Assembly (NCBI GenBank): GCA_003151955.1 | Contig: PLZB01000029.1 | Span: forward strand, 1-64,000 | DNA length: 64,000 bases | Reading direction: 5' to 3' | DNA from: Acidimicrobiaceae bacterium | Lineage (GTDB): Bacteria; Actinomycetota; Acidimicrobiia; Acidimicrobiales; UBA8190 | Shown here: piece by piece, positions 16,701 to 23,656 of the stretch | How the letters are laid out: every line of letters starts with the position of its first letter | How positions within the stretch are numbered: position 1 is the first letter of the stretch | Made by a program: the position numbers and the translations under genes | The notes under the pieces: generated by a model | Database searches by the model: none | Seen by the model: only the letters and a program-made list of their open reading frames with translations | Told to the model about the DNA's origin: nothing

Positions 16701-17318
16701 GCCGCAGTCGACCATGGCCCGCTTGGCCGCGTTGAGGGCGGCCTTGGCCTGGAGGAGGTCGTAGACGGTCTCGACCACGAGGAGGTCGACCCCGCCGGCC
16801 AGGAGGGCCTCGACCTGCTCCTGGTAGGAGTCCCGGAGGTCGGCGTAGGGGATCTGGCCCAGGGTCGGGAATTTGGTGCCCGGGCCTATGTTCCCCGCCA
16901 CCCATCGGGGCCGGCCGTCGGCGGCCTCGGCCGCGTCGGCCTCGGCCCGGGCGATGGTGGCGGCGGCCAGGTTGATCTCCGCCACCTTCCCCTCCAGGCC
17001 GTATTCGGCCAGGACCACCCCGAAGGCCCCGAAGGCGTCGGTCTCGACGACGTCGCAGCCGGCTTCGAGGAAGGCCCGGTGGACGGCGGCGACGGCCTCG
17101 GGCTTCGTGAGGACGAGGGCCTCGTTGCAGCCCTCGTAGGCGGGGCCCCCGAAGTCCTCGGCGGTGAGGTCCTGGAGCTGGAGGCTCGTCCCCATGGCCC
17201 CGTCGAAGATGACGACCCGGCTGGCGACCGCCTCGAGGTAGGCGGCTCCCCGGCCCTCGAAGGGGAGGGCCCCGTGGGCCAGGACAGTGGGGAGGGGGGA
17301 GGGGTGGGGAGCCGACAT
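13770..17318 (-). CDS. metH: Cobalamin-dependent methionine synthase
   Basis: The 1182-residue enzyme moves the methyl group of 5-methyltetrahydrofolate to homocysteine through methylcobalamin. Modules in order: homocysteine domain with zinc cysteines in GLNCATGP and GGCCGTTPDH (residues 25-330), pterin domain starting at VIGERTNANGSKKFREA (about 360-620), helical cap, cobalamin domain with the axial His in DVHDIGKNLV (about 755-890), and the SAM-binding reactivation domain (about 960-1182). All modules are present and length is normal, so it should be reactivatable. The ATG lies nine bases after a TAACCT box. It is divergent from pduO with only 63 bases between the starts. No cobalamin riboswitch fits in that gap. 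Confidence 0.96.
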   Translation of the reverse strand: MSAPHPSPLPTVLAHGALPFEGRGAAYLEAVASRVVIFDGAMGTSLQLQDLTAEDFGGPAYEGCNEALVLTKPEAVAAVHRAFLEAGCDVVETDAFGAFGVVLAEYGLEGKVAEINLAAATIARAEADAAEAADGRPRWVAGNIGPGTKFPTLGQIPYADLRDSYQEQVEALLAGGVDLLVVETVYDLLQAKAALNAAKRAMVDCGRRVPLQLQVTIELTGRMLPGTEIGAALTALEALRPDVIGLNCATGPAEMGEAVRYLAQHSRVPISTLPNAGLPSVVDGKMHYDLTPEQLADHLERFVTELGVSVIGGCCGTTPDHLRAVVERCRDLVPAPRHPDVEPGASSIYSPVPFHQDTSFLVIGERTNANGSKKFREAMLAEDWDTTVAMARDQIKEGAHIIDVCVDYTGADGVADMTEVASRFATQASVPLMVDSTEGPVVETALQWIGGRAVLNSVNLEEGDDPGTRLDTFLTLAREYGAAVVCTCIDTEGQARTADWKVRAATAIRDIAVDRYGLEPSDLIFDPLVLPLSTGMEESRRDGIETLEGIRRIKAELPGVFTVVGLSNVSFGLNPAARHALNSMFLHECVEAGLDAAIVHAARIMPLSKIDERVREVCLDLIYDRRTEGYDPLSELLALFEGVSAGTVEAEDRSDWTVERRLEQRIIDGDRNGLVDDLEEALAAGHSPLAVVNDILLAGMKTVGELFATGEMQLPFVLQSAETMKAAVAHLEPKMEKADQGGKGTIVLATVKGDVHDIGKNLVDIILTNNGYEVVNLGIKVGIAEMVQAAEEHGADAIGMSGLLVKSTLIMRENLEELNRRDLADLPILLGGAALTRSYVERDLREVYRGKVFYGKDAFEGLRTMDRLVELKRSGEDDPAFGRELTGRKLPPRRSQEAAAREAAGVVKPARAPGVPSDNPVFKPPFLGARISKGIPLDDIAGYLNRTALFRNQWGFRPEKGVEDDAAFKTRIDAVLRSELAKAKAKDILVPQVAWGYFAANAEGDDLVVWSDESRTAELTRFEFPRQSKEPWLCVADFFRPVDSGEVDYAAFSLVTMGSAVSEEAARLKAEDHYVDYAQLHGLGVEMAEALAEYWHHRIRQEWGFADEDGPSLAGLFRQQYRGGRYSWGYPACPRLEDNEKAYHLLDGGRIGVEVSEGFQFHPEQTTIALICHHPQAKYFVA

Positions 17319-17327
17319 GGTCGTCCC

Positions 17328-17374
17328 AGGTTACCTTCGACCTGGCCCTTCTCCGGCGGGCCGGCCGGTAGCAT
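17328..17374. promoter_or_regulatory. Back-to-back leaderless promoters of metH and pduO
   Basis: On the minus strand TAACCT (17328-17333) lies nine bases before the metH ATG. On the plus strand TAGCAT (17369-17374) lies seven bases before the pduO GTG. The regions upstream of the two boxes overlap within 35 bases, so a single factor bound there could act on both genes. Confidence 0.5.
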
Positions 17375-17381
17375 CCCCCGG

Positions 17382-17957
17382 GTGAAGATCTACACCCGCA
17401 AGGGCGACGACGGGACGACGGGCCTCCTCTACGGGGGCCGGGTCCCGAAGCACGCCCCGGCCATCGAGGCCAACGGGGCTGTCGACGAGGCCCAGGCCGC
17501 CCTGGGCCTGGCCCGGGCCGAGTCCGGGGTCGGCTCCGAGCTCGACGGGATGCTGATCGGCCTGGAGCGGGACCTCTGGGTGCTGATGGCCGAGGTGGCC
17601 ACCTCGACCGCCAACCGGTCGAAGCTGACCCCCGGCAAGACGGCGGTCACCGCCGGGATGGTGGGCGCCCTGGAGGACGGGATCGACCGACTGGGGGGCC
17701 GCTTCGAGATGCCGACCGAGTTCGTCGTCCCCGGGGCCAACCGGATCTCCGCTCTCCTCGACCTGGCCCGGACGGTGGTCCGCCGGGCCGAGCGGCTCCT
17801 GTCCGCCAGCCCTCCCGCCCCCGACTCCCAGGTCGGCCCCTACCTCAACAGGCTCTCCGACCTTCTCTGGGCCATGGCCCGGTGGCAGGAAGGGGAGGAC
17901 CACCTCCCGGCCCGACCCGGGCGACCGGGTCACCGACCTGATCCTGTCCGACCCTGA
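17382..17957 (+). CDS. pduO: Cob(I)alamin adenosyltransferase, PduO type
   Basis: The 191-residue enzyme adds the adenosyl group of ATP to cob(I)alamin to form adenosylcobalamin, the cofactor of methylmalonyl-CoA mutase (gene at 23657). The N-terminus KIYTRKGDDGTTGLLYGGR is the ATP-binding signature of the PduO family; the conserved C-terminal helix with RR and LNRLSDLLW is also present. The GTG start lies seven bases after a TAGCAT box; the frame upstream is open but is the shadow of metH. The last residues (PGRPGHRPDPVRP) are encoded partly by a tandem repeat that also contains the stop codon, so the C-terminus may have been altered by repeat slippage. Confidence 0.92.
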   Translation: MKIYTRKGDDGTTGLLYGGRVPKHAPAIEANGAVDEAQAALGLARAESGVGSELDGMLIGLERDLWVLMAEVATSTANRSKLTPGKTAVTAGMVGALEDGIDRLGGRFEMPTEFVVPGANRISALLDLARTVVRRAERLLSASPPAPDSQVGPYLNRLSDLLWAMARWQEGEDHLPARPGRPGHRPDPVRP

Positions 17958-17985
17958 TCCTGTCCGACCCTGATCCTGTCCGACG
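17938..17985 (+). repeat. Three 16-base tandem repeats spanning the pduO stop codon
   Basis: CTGATCCTGTCCGACC occurs three times head to tail (17938, 17954, 17970; the last differs at its final base). The pduO TGA (17955-17957) lies in the second copy. Because 16 is not a multiple of three, each added or lost copy shifts the frame within the array. Confidence 0.9.
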
Positions 17986-18007
17986 ACGCCCCGACCGAGG
18001 GAGCCCG

Positions 18008-19546
18008 ATGGCTGCGTCCCCTGCCCTGACCGTCCTGGCCGGCCCCGAGGCGGAACTCTCCGCCCTGCTGGCGGGGTCCGCCCTGGAGATGATCGGTCTC
18101 CCGGTCCTGGCCGGCCCGAACGGGCCCGAGCCGGCCGGGGGGACCCCGGTGGAACTGGTCGGGTCGATCGACCTGGCCTTCGCCCGGCGGAGCGGCTTCA
18201 GTGGGGCTCCGGGGGAGGTCCTGGCCCAGCCGGTCCGGGAGGGCCCGACCCTGGTGCTCCTCGGGTGTGGGCCCGGGGGGGAGGTGGGTCGGCCGGAGCT
18301 CCGCCAGGCCGCGGCCGGCCTGGCCCGGGCGGCGCTGCGCGGCGCCGAGGCCCTCTTCGTCCTCCCGGCCGAGCTGGCCGCACGGCCCGGCCCGCTGCTG
18401 GCCGCCCAGGCCGTGGCCGAGGGGGCGGTCCTCGGCGCCTACCGGTTCGTGGCCCACCGGAGCGAGGACGCCGAGGACGTCCGGTTGGCCCGGCTCCAGG
18501 TGGTGGGGACGGGCGGCCTCGGGGCCGGCGCCGTCGAGGAGGGCGTCCGCCGGGGATCCCGGATCGGGAGGGCGGTCGTCCTGGCCCGGGATCTCGTCAA
18601 CGAGCCTCCCAGCCTCCTCTCCCCCCTTCGGTTGGCCGAGCGGGCCTCCGCCGAGCTGGTGGGGCCGGGGCTGAACCTGGAGGTCTGGGACGAGCAGCGG
18701 ATCGCCGACGAGCGACTCGGGGGCCTCCTGGCCGTGGCCCGGGGATCCGACGAGCCCGCCCGGCTCCTCCTCGGTCGCTACGAGCCCGCCGATCCCCTCG
18801 AGGTGGAGGGGCGGGTTCCCCACGTCGTCCTGGTCGGGAAGGGGATCACCTTCGACTCGGGGGGGCTCTCCCTCAAGACGGCGGGGGGGATGATGACGAT
18901 GAAGACGGATATGGGGGGAGCCGCCGCGGTCCTGGCCGCCCTCTCGGCCTGTCCCGACCTCGGGGTCCGGGTCCGGGTGACCGCCATCACCCCGGTGACG
19001 GAGAACATGCCGGGGGGGAGGGCCCAGAAGCCCGGGGACGTCCTCACCGTTCGGGACGGGCAGACCATCGAGGTGCTGAACACCGATGCCGAGGGCCGCC
19101 TGGTCCTGGCCGACGCCCTCGTCCTGGCGGCCGAGCTGGACCCGGACGCCATCATCGACCTGGCCACCCTCACCGGGGCCTGCGTGGTCGCCCTCGGGAA
19201 CCTGGTGGCGGGGCTCTTCGGGACCGACGAGGCCCTGGTGGACCGGGTCCGTCTGGCCTCGGAGGGGGCCGGGGAGCGGACCTGGCGGCTTCCCCTCCTG
19301 CCCGAGTACGCCGCCCACATCAAGTCCGAGGTGGCCGACATGAAGAACATCGGGAAGGAGGGGGAGGCCGGTGCCATCTCGGCGGCCCTCCTCCTCTCCC
19401 GGTTCGTCGGGGAGGTCCCCTGGGTCCACCTCGACATCGCCGGACCGGCCCGCGCCGACGAGGAGACGGGGGTCCTGGCCAAGGGGGGGACGGGCTTCGG
19501 TGTCCGGACCCTCCTCGAGCTCCTCGGGAGCTACGGAATCAGCTGA
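18008..19546 (+). CDS. pepA: Leucyl aminopeptidase, M17 family
   Basis: The 512-residue cytosolic aminopeptidase releases N-terminal residues from peptides using two metal ions. The catalytic domain shows VGKGITFDSGGLSLK, MKTDMGGAAAV and the signature NTDAEGRLVLADAL (near residues 357-370), holding the Asp, Glu and Lys ligands and the catalytic Arg. The N-terminal 190 residues form the macrodomain-like part that shapes the hexamer. A GAGGGAG ribosome site precedes the ATG. It lies 50 bases after pduO, separated by the repeat array. It ends ten bases from the convergent ACT-domain gene. Confidence 0.93.
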   Translation: MAASPALTVLAGPEAELSALLAGSALEMIGLPVLAGPNGPEPAGGTPVELVGSIDLAFARRSGFSGAPGEVLAQPVREGPTLVLLGCGPGGEVGRPELRQAAAGLARAALRGAEALFVLPAELAARPGPLLAAQAVAEGAVLGAYRFVAHRSEDAEDVRLARLQVVGTGGLGAGAVEEGVRRGSRIGRAVVLARDLVNEPPSLLSPLRLAERASAELVGPGLNLEVWDEQRIADERLGGLLAVARGSDEPARLLLGRYEPADPLEVEGRVPHVVLVGKGITFDSGGLSLKTAGGMMTMKTDMGGAAAVLAALSACPDLGVRVRVTAITPVTENMPGGRAQKPGDVLTVRDGQTIEVLNTDAEGRLVLADALVLAAELDPDAIIDLATLTGACVVALGNLVAGLFGTDEALVDRVRLASEGAGERTWRLPLLPEYAAHIKSEVADMKNIGKEGEAGAISAALLLSRFVGEVPWVHLDIAGPARADEETGVLAKGGTGFGVRTLLELLGSYGIS

Positions 19547-19555
19547 CCCGGCGGC

Positions 19556-20269
19556 TCAGCTGACCCGACTGGGGTGGGAGAGCCGGGCCTCCCGCTCGGC
19601 CAGGTCGGTCCACCGGGCGTCGGCGAGCCGGGCGATGGCCCCCAGCCGGCGGCGGTCCTCCTCTCCGAAGGGCCAGCCGGGCCGGCCCACGGCGAGGACG
19701 AGATCCCAGACGGCGAGGTCGACCCAGGCCACGTCCGGGGCGTGGGGGGTGGTTCGGGGAACCGCCGAGTCCGGGCGTCGCTCGCCGACGGGGCGTCGGT
19801 CGTGCCAGCGGGTCCCCTCGATGTAGGCGGCCAGCCAGGGAGCGGCCGGGGCCCGGCCGTCGGCGGCCACCACGATCCTGTCCTCGACGTCGACGATGGC
19901 GCACCAGCCCGCGTTGAGCTCGTGCCGGGACCGGTTGGCCAGGGCGCAGAGGACCCCGTGGGGGGTTCGCTCCACCAGGAGGGCCGTGGCGGTCTCGTAG
20001 GCGTCGAACCGGCGGTCAGAGACGATCTCCGGGAGGATCCGGAGCTCCTCGACCTCGACCCCGTCGACCTCGGCGATCTCGCTCAGGAGGAGCGAGACGT
20101 GGTTCTCGTCAGCCAGCTCGACGACGAATTCGTCGACGGCCCGGCCCTTCCCCCGGCCCACGATGTCGACCGCCACGACATCGGCCCGGACGGCACCGAT
20201 CCGGCTCGCCACCGCCCCCAGCGCACCGGGGCGGTCGGGAAGCTCGACCCGAAGCAGGAACATCGCCAT
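19556..20269 (-). CDS. ACT-domain protein of unknown function
   Basis: The 237-residue protein begins with an ACT domain (about residues 3-75): LLRVELPDRPGALGAVASRIG, the classic ligand-binding beta-alpha fold found in amino-acid-responsive regulators. The rest (about 85-237) has no motif I can name, though the segment TALLVERTPHGVLC...AIVDVEDRIVVAADG has the alternating strands of a GAF-like sensor. The start is the ATG at 20269, seven bases after TAGCCT. The frame is open for a further 800 bases upstream, but that part shadows another gene. It may sense an amino acid; this is inference. Confidence 0.7.
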   Translation of the reverse strand: MAMFLLRVELPDRPGALGAVASRIGAVRADVVAVDIVGRGKGRAVDEFVVELADENHVSLLLSEIAEVDGVEVEELRILPEIVSDRRFDAYETATALLVERTPHGVLCALANRSRHELNAGWCAIVDVEDRIVVAADGRAPAAPWLAAYIEGTRWHDRRPVGERRPDSAVPRTTPHAPDVAWVDLAVWDLVLAVGRPGWPFGEEDRRRLGAIARLADARWTDLAEREARLSHPSRVS

Positions 20270-20276
20270 GGGAACC

Positions 20277-20282
20277 AGGCTA
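20277..20282 (-). promoter_or_regulatory. -10 box TAGCCT for the ACT-domain gene
   Basis: On the minus strand TAGCCT ends seven bases before the ATG at 20269, fitting a leaderless transcript. Confidence 0.45.
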
Positions 20283-20373
20283 GGAGCCGAACGTGAACGG
20301 AGCGTTTCCGGGAGGCGACACCTCGATGAATCGGTCCTCGGCCGCAGCGGGAACTGGACCAGGGTCGGTCCAC

Positions 20374-20931
20374 TCAGGCCGGGCCCGGTCGCAAGGACGT
20401 CCTGATCGCCCCGTCCGCCGGTTCCGGCCGGGGCGGGGCGATCGGTCGTTCGCCCTCGGTCCCGCCCGGCGGGCCGTCCCGCCCGGCCGGGTGAAGGGTC
20501 CGGGTCCACTCCCGGTGCCGTTCCTGGACCCCTGCCGGGAGCCGGAGAAGGTGTCGTCGGGCCAGGGGGGGGAGCATGCGCCGGACGGCGAGGGCCCCGT
20601 CGGGGTGGGTCCGGGCCATCCCGAAGGTGACGGAACGGGCCAGGGCCCGCTGGAAGGGGGAGTGCCGACCGGCCTTCCCCCCGAGGCCCAGCATCCGGGC
20701 CGCCTCGTCCAGGTCGAGCTCGAACCCCTCGGGCTCCCGGTCGAGGCCGGCGGCGAGGAGCCGGAGGAGCCAGGTCGTCGAGGGGCCCAGGATGCCCAAC
20801 CAGAAGGTCTCGACATACCAGCAGCGCGGGTCGAACCCGTGCTCCTCGACGACGGGGTCGGACCAGACCTCGATCCGGAGGGTCCCGGCGCAGCCGGGGG
20901 GGGCCAGGGGGGTGAGGGAGGTGAGGGTCAT
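20374..20931 (-). CDS. Conserved actinobacterial protein of unknown function
   Basis: The 185-residue protein from the ATG at 20931 has no signal peptide or strong membrane span. The segment RCWYVETFWLGILGPSTTWLLR, shortened here to its core WYVETFWLGILGPS, and the later LGLGGKAGRHSPFQRAL...FGMA are features I recall from an uncharacterised family widespread in actinobacteria. In those proteins the middle looks like a helical DNA- or partner-binding region; this is not established. The C-terminal 35 residues are Pro/Arg-rich and probably disordered. An earlier in-frame ATG at 21018 would add 29 residues but lies in low-scoring sequence. Confidence 0.6.
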   Translation of the reverse strand: MTLTSLTPLAPPGCAGTLRIEVWSDPVVEEHGFDPRCWYVETFWLGILGPSTTWLLRLLAAGLDREPEGFELDLDEAARMLGLGGKAGRHSPFQRALARSVTFGMARTHPDGALAVRRMLPPLARRHLLRLPAGVQERHREWTRTLHPAGRDGPPGGTEGERPIAPPRPEPADGAIRTSLRPGPA

Positions 20932-21076
20932 GGGACCCACCTTGCGTGGTCGACCTTGCCCGAATCCTGACCGGGGACCTTGACGGTGGGTCCTGAGCTG
21001 TGCCTGGAACTGGAACATCTCGGGTGTCCGTCATGGAATTGCAACGTGAGGGGTCGCTCAGAGTCATCATTGGGCA

Positions 21077-21108
21077 TGGACTGTGGTCAGTTGGTCACGT
21101 AGTGTGAC
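21077..21108 (+). promoter_or_regulatory. Promoter with overlapping inverted repeat, upstream of the 165-residue secreted protein
   Basis: TGGACT (21077-21082) and TAGTGT (21100-21105) are separated by 17 bases, close to the sigma-70-type pattern. The inverted repeat GTCAC (21094-21098) and GTGAC (21104-21108) covers the -10 box and could be an operator. The intergenic region is clearly less GC-rich than the genes around it. Confidence 0.5.
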
Positions 21109-21145
21109 ACCACATACAGCGAGCAAACTGACACGAGGAGTAGCC

Positions 21146-21643
21146 GTGAGAAAAATGGTCCTGGCAGTCGTGGCGAGCGGGGCGATGACGGTGGGCCCCC
21201 TCGCCCTCAGCGCACCGGCCTTCGCCGCCCCCGCCTCCAACGCGACCACGACGACGATGAGCATCCCGGCCACCGGGATGACCATGGTCTGCCCGTCCGG
21301 GGTGACCTACACCGCCACCGGGGGGACCTGGTCGCTGGTCCGGACGATCTCGACCCTGAGCAACGGCTCCACCAAGGAGTCGGCCACGGCCGTCGTGAAG
21401 AACGTCACCGCCACCTCGAGCACGGCCGGTGACACGACCGTCTACTCGATCGAGGGCGGGATCGTCGGTCAGGCGACCATCACCACGGCCCAGGTGGCCT
21501 CGGGATTCCAGGACTCCCTCTTCACCGTCACGAAGCCGTCCCACCACTTCTTCTCCCTGGTCAACTACGGCTACGACTTCCAGCAGGAGACCAACAACGT
21601 GACCACCACCACGGCCGGGGGATGCACCACCCCGCTCCCGTGA
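21146..21643 (+). CDS. Small secreted protein of unknown function
   Basis: The 165-residue product starts at the GTG at 21146, six bases after a good GAGGAG ribosome site (21135-21140); the longer frame from 21083 is unlikely. A signal peptide (MRKMVLAVVASGAMTVGPLAL...APAFA) is followed by a mature protein of about 137 residues rich in Thr, Ser and Ala, with many short beta-strand-like stretches and two cysteines (CPSG and GGCTT) that could form a disulfide. No membrane anchor follows, so it is likely released or wall-associated. It has one of the few complete -35/-10 promoters in the window, suggesting strong or regulated expression. Confidence 0.7.
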   Translation: MRKMVLAVVASGAMTVGPLALSAPAFAAPASNATTTTMSIPATGMTMVCPSGVTYTATGGTWSLVRTISTLSNGSTKESATAVVKNVTATSSTAGDTTVYSIEGGIVGQATITTAQVASGFQDSLFTVTKPSHHFFSLVNYGYDFQQETNNVTTTTAGGCTTPLP

Positions 21644-21663
21644 CGGCCTGACACCGGGTCCGC

Positions 21664-22272
21664 TCACCAGCGGCCCCGGTGGACGACCTCGACGGCCCGC
21701 CGTCCTCCCCGCCTGAGCGAGGGGGACGGCGGGTCGCTCGCGTCGACACCCGGCTCGCCCAGCAGGACCGCTCCCAGGTAGCGCCGGCCCTCGGGGACCC
21801 CCAGGACCTGGAGGAGGGCCTCCTCGCCCCGGAAGTTCCCGAGGAAGCAGGCCCCGAGCCCGGCCGGGACCGCCCCGAGGAGGAGGAGGAGGGCCGCCAT
21901 CCCGCCGTCGACGAACCAGTAGGGGACGGGCCAGGCCTCGACCGAGCCCAGGCCCGAGCCGGCCTTGTCCTCTTTCCCGTAGCGGGTGAGGTAGGCGGCC
22001 GCGTCGGCCAGCAGGACGATGATCACCGGGGCCCGGGACAGTCCGGGCCAGCGCCGCGACCGGGCCCGCCAGTCCCCTGTGGTGGTGGCCTCCCAGAAGG
22101 CCTCCCGGTCGGCCGGCTCCTCGAGGACGACGAGGTCGAGACCCCCGCTGTTCCCGGCCGAGGGGGCCCGCAGCGCCGAGGCCAGGATCTCCTCCAGGGC
22201 GGGGCCCGCGGGGGGACGGCCCGAGAAGCTCCGGACCATCCGCCGCCGCCGGACCGCCTCGGAGAGCTCCAC
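21664..22272 (-). CDS. Nitroreductase-family FMN oxidoreductase
   Basis: The 202-residue protein has the nitroreductase N-terminus VRRRRMVRSFSGRP with the FMN-phosphate-binding arginines, ALRAPSAGNSGGLDLVVL, and in the second half a GAVPAGLGACFLGNF segment typical of the fold that binds FMN at a dimer interface. Substrates could be nitroaromatics, quinones or a cofactor intermediate; the related F420 and iodotyrosine enzymes cannot be excluded. The GTG start is six bases after TAGGGT. It ends 20 bases from the convergent secreted-protein gene. Confidence 0.82.
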   Translation of the reverse strand: MELSEAVRRRRMVRSFSGRPPAGPALEEILASALRAPSAGNSGGLDLVVLEEPADREAFWEATTTGDWRARSRRWPGLSRAPVIIVLLADAAAYLTRYGKEDKAGSGLGSVEAWPVPYWFVDGGMAALLLLLGAVPAGLGACFLGNFRGEEALLQVLGVPEGRRYLGAVLLGEPGVDASDPPSPSLRRGGRRAVEVVHRGRW

Positions 22273-22278
22273 CGGCCG

Positions 22279-22284
22279 ACCCTA
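22279..22284 (-). promoter_or_regulatory. -10 box TAGGGT for the nitroreductase gene
   Basis: On the minus strand the box ends six bases before the GTG at 22272, again the leaderless spacing. Confidence 0.4.
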
Positions 22285-22430
22285 TCCGCCCCGGGAACGG
22301 CCCCACCGGGGAGCCTCCAACCCAGAGCGTCCCAGGGGTCCCCCCCGGACCGGGAATGCTGACCCGGCTGGTAGCGTTTCACCGAGGGCGGCAGGTGCCG
22401 CCGACGATCGAAACCGGGAGGTCAGCGCCC

Positions 22431-23600
22431 GTGGCCACGCCCCGAGAGCTGTTGAACCAGGCCAAAGCAGAGATCAGTGAGGTCGAGGGACCCGAGGTCG
22501 AGGCCCTTCTCGGATCGGTGACCCTCCTCGACGTCAGGGAGCCCGACGAATTCGACCAGGGGACCATCCCCGGCGCCGTCCACCTCCCCCGGGGCCACCT
22601 CGAATTCCAGGTCGAGGGGAAGCTCCCCGACAAGGCCGCCCCCGTCGTCGTCTACTGCGCCGGCGGCGTCCGGTCCGCCTTCGCGGCGAAGACCCTCCAG
22701 GACCTGGGCTACCGCGACGTCGTCTCCCTCGTCGGGGGGTTCAACCGCTGGAAGGACGACGGCCGGCCCTGGGAGACCCCCAAGGTCCTCACCCCGGAGC
22801 AGCGGAACCGCTACCAGCGGCACCTCCTCCTCCCCGAGGTCGGCGAGCGGGGCCAGCTCAAGCTCCTCTCCTCGAAGGTCCTCCTCCTCGGGGCCGGCGG
22901 CCTCGGATCCCCCGCCGCCCTCTACCTGGCCGCCGCCGGGGTCGGGACCCTCGGGATCATCGACATGGACGTCGTCGACGCCTCGAACCTCCAGCGCCAG
23001 ATCCTCCACAACCTCGACCGGATCGGCGACCGGAAGGTCGACTCGGCCAAGAAGACCCTGACGGCAATGAACCCCGACATCGACGTCGTCACCTACGACG
23101 TCCGGCTCGGGGCCGACAACGTCCTCGACATCCTCGACGGCTACGACCTCATCGTCGACGGGACCGACAACTTCCCGACCCGGTACCTCGTGAACGACGC
23201 TGCCCTCCTCAAGCACATCCCCGTCGTCCACGGCTCGATCTTCCGCTTCGAGGGCCAGGTCACCGTGTTCGAGCCCTACGTCGGCCCCTGCTACCGCTGC
23301 TTCGTCCCCGAGCCCCCCCCGGCCGAGCTGGCCCCCTCCTGCTCCGAGGCCGGCGTCCTCGGTGTCCTTCCCGGGATCATCGGCTCCGTCCAGGCCATCG
23401 AGGCCATCAAGATGCTCCTCCGCCTCGGCGACCCCCTGGTGGGCCGGCTCCTGGCCTACGACGCCCTGGAGGGCTCCTTCCGGACCTTCAAGATGCGCCG
23501 GGACCCGGCCTGCCCGGCCTGCGGGGAGAACGCCGGTCCCATCGTCATCGCCGAGTACGACGACCTCTGCATGCCCCACGTGGCCGCACCCCCGGCCTGA
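22431..23600 (+). CDS. Rhodanese-ThiF fusion: sulfur-carrier adenylyltransferase (MoeB/MoeZ type)
   Basis: The 389-residue protein has an N-terminal rhodanese domain (about residues 10-115; active-site loop CAGGVR with Cys76) and a C-terminal ThiF/MoeB adenylyltransferase domain (about 125-389; [17 protein letters not shown] for ATP, and zinc pairs CYRC and CPAC). Such proteins adenylate, and the rhodanese then thiolates, the C-terminus of ubiquitin-like sulfur carriers (MoaD, ThiS, CysO). In MoeZ and MOCS3 the rhodanese is at the C-terminus; here it is at the N-terminus. The GTG at 22431 follows GGGAGG by nine bases. TAGCGT at 22372-22377 may be the -10 box. No sulfur-carrier gene is nearby, so the pathway is open. 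Confidence 0.85.
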   Translation: MATPRELLNQAKAEISEVEGPEVEALLGSVTLLDVREPDEFDQGTIPGAVHLPRGHLEFQVEGKLPDKAAPVVVYCAGGVRSAFAAKTLQDLGYRDVVSLVGGFNRWKDDGRPWETPKVLTPEQRNRYQRHLLLPEVGERGQLKLLSSKVLLLGAGGLGSPAALYLAAAGVGTLGIIDMDVVDASNLQRQILHNLDRIGDRKVDSAKKTLTAMNPDIDVVTYDVRLGADNVLDILDGYDLIVDGTDNFPTRYLVNDAALLKHIPVVHGSIFRFEGQVTVFEPYVGPCYRCFVPEPPPAELAPSCSEAGVLGVLPGIIGSVQAIEAIKMLLRLGDPLVGRLLAYDALEGSFRTFKMRRDPACPACGENAGPIVIAEYDDLCMPHVAAPPA

Positions 23601-23643
23601 CCGGGTCCCGAGTTGCGGATTGGGGCTTTCCCGGGCGCGCCCC

Positions 23644-23649
23644 TAATCT
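23644..23649 (+). promoter_or_regulatory. -10 box TAATCT for mutA
   Basis: The box ends seven bases before the GTG at 23657, fitting a leaderless transcript. Confidence 0.45.
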
Positions 23650-23656
23650 GGAACAC

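Noticed and set aside
16119-17381. N-terminal extension of pduO over metH
   Set aside because: It is antisense to metH, lacks homology, and the PduO signature begins right at the GTG at 17382.
17319-17381. Cobalamin riboswitch before metH
   Set aside because: The gap is only 63 bases and both genes appear leaderless; there is no room for the conserved B12-box fold.
19556-21070. A 504-codon minus-strand gene covering the ACT gene and upstream region
   Set aside because: The upstream half overlaps another better-supported gene in a different frame and has shadow-type composition; the -10 box and ATG at 20269 mark the real start.
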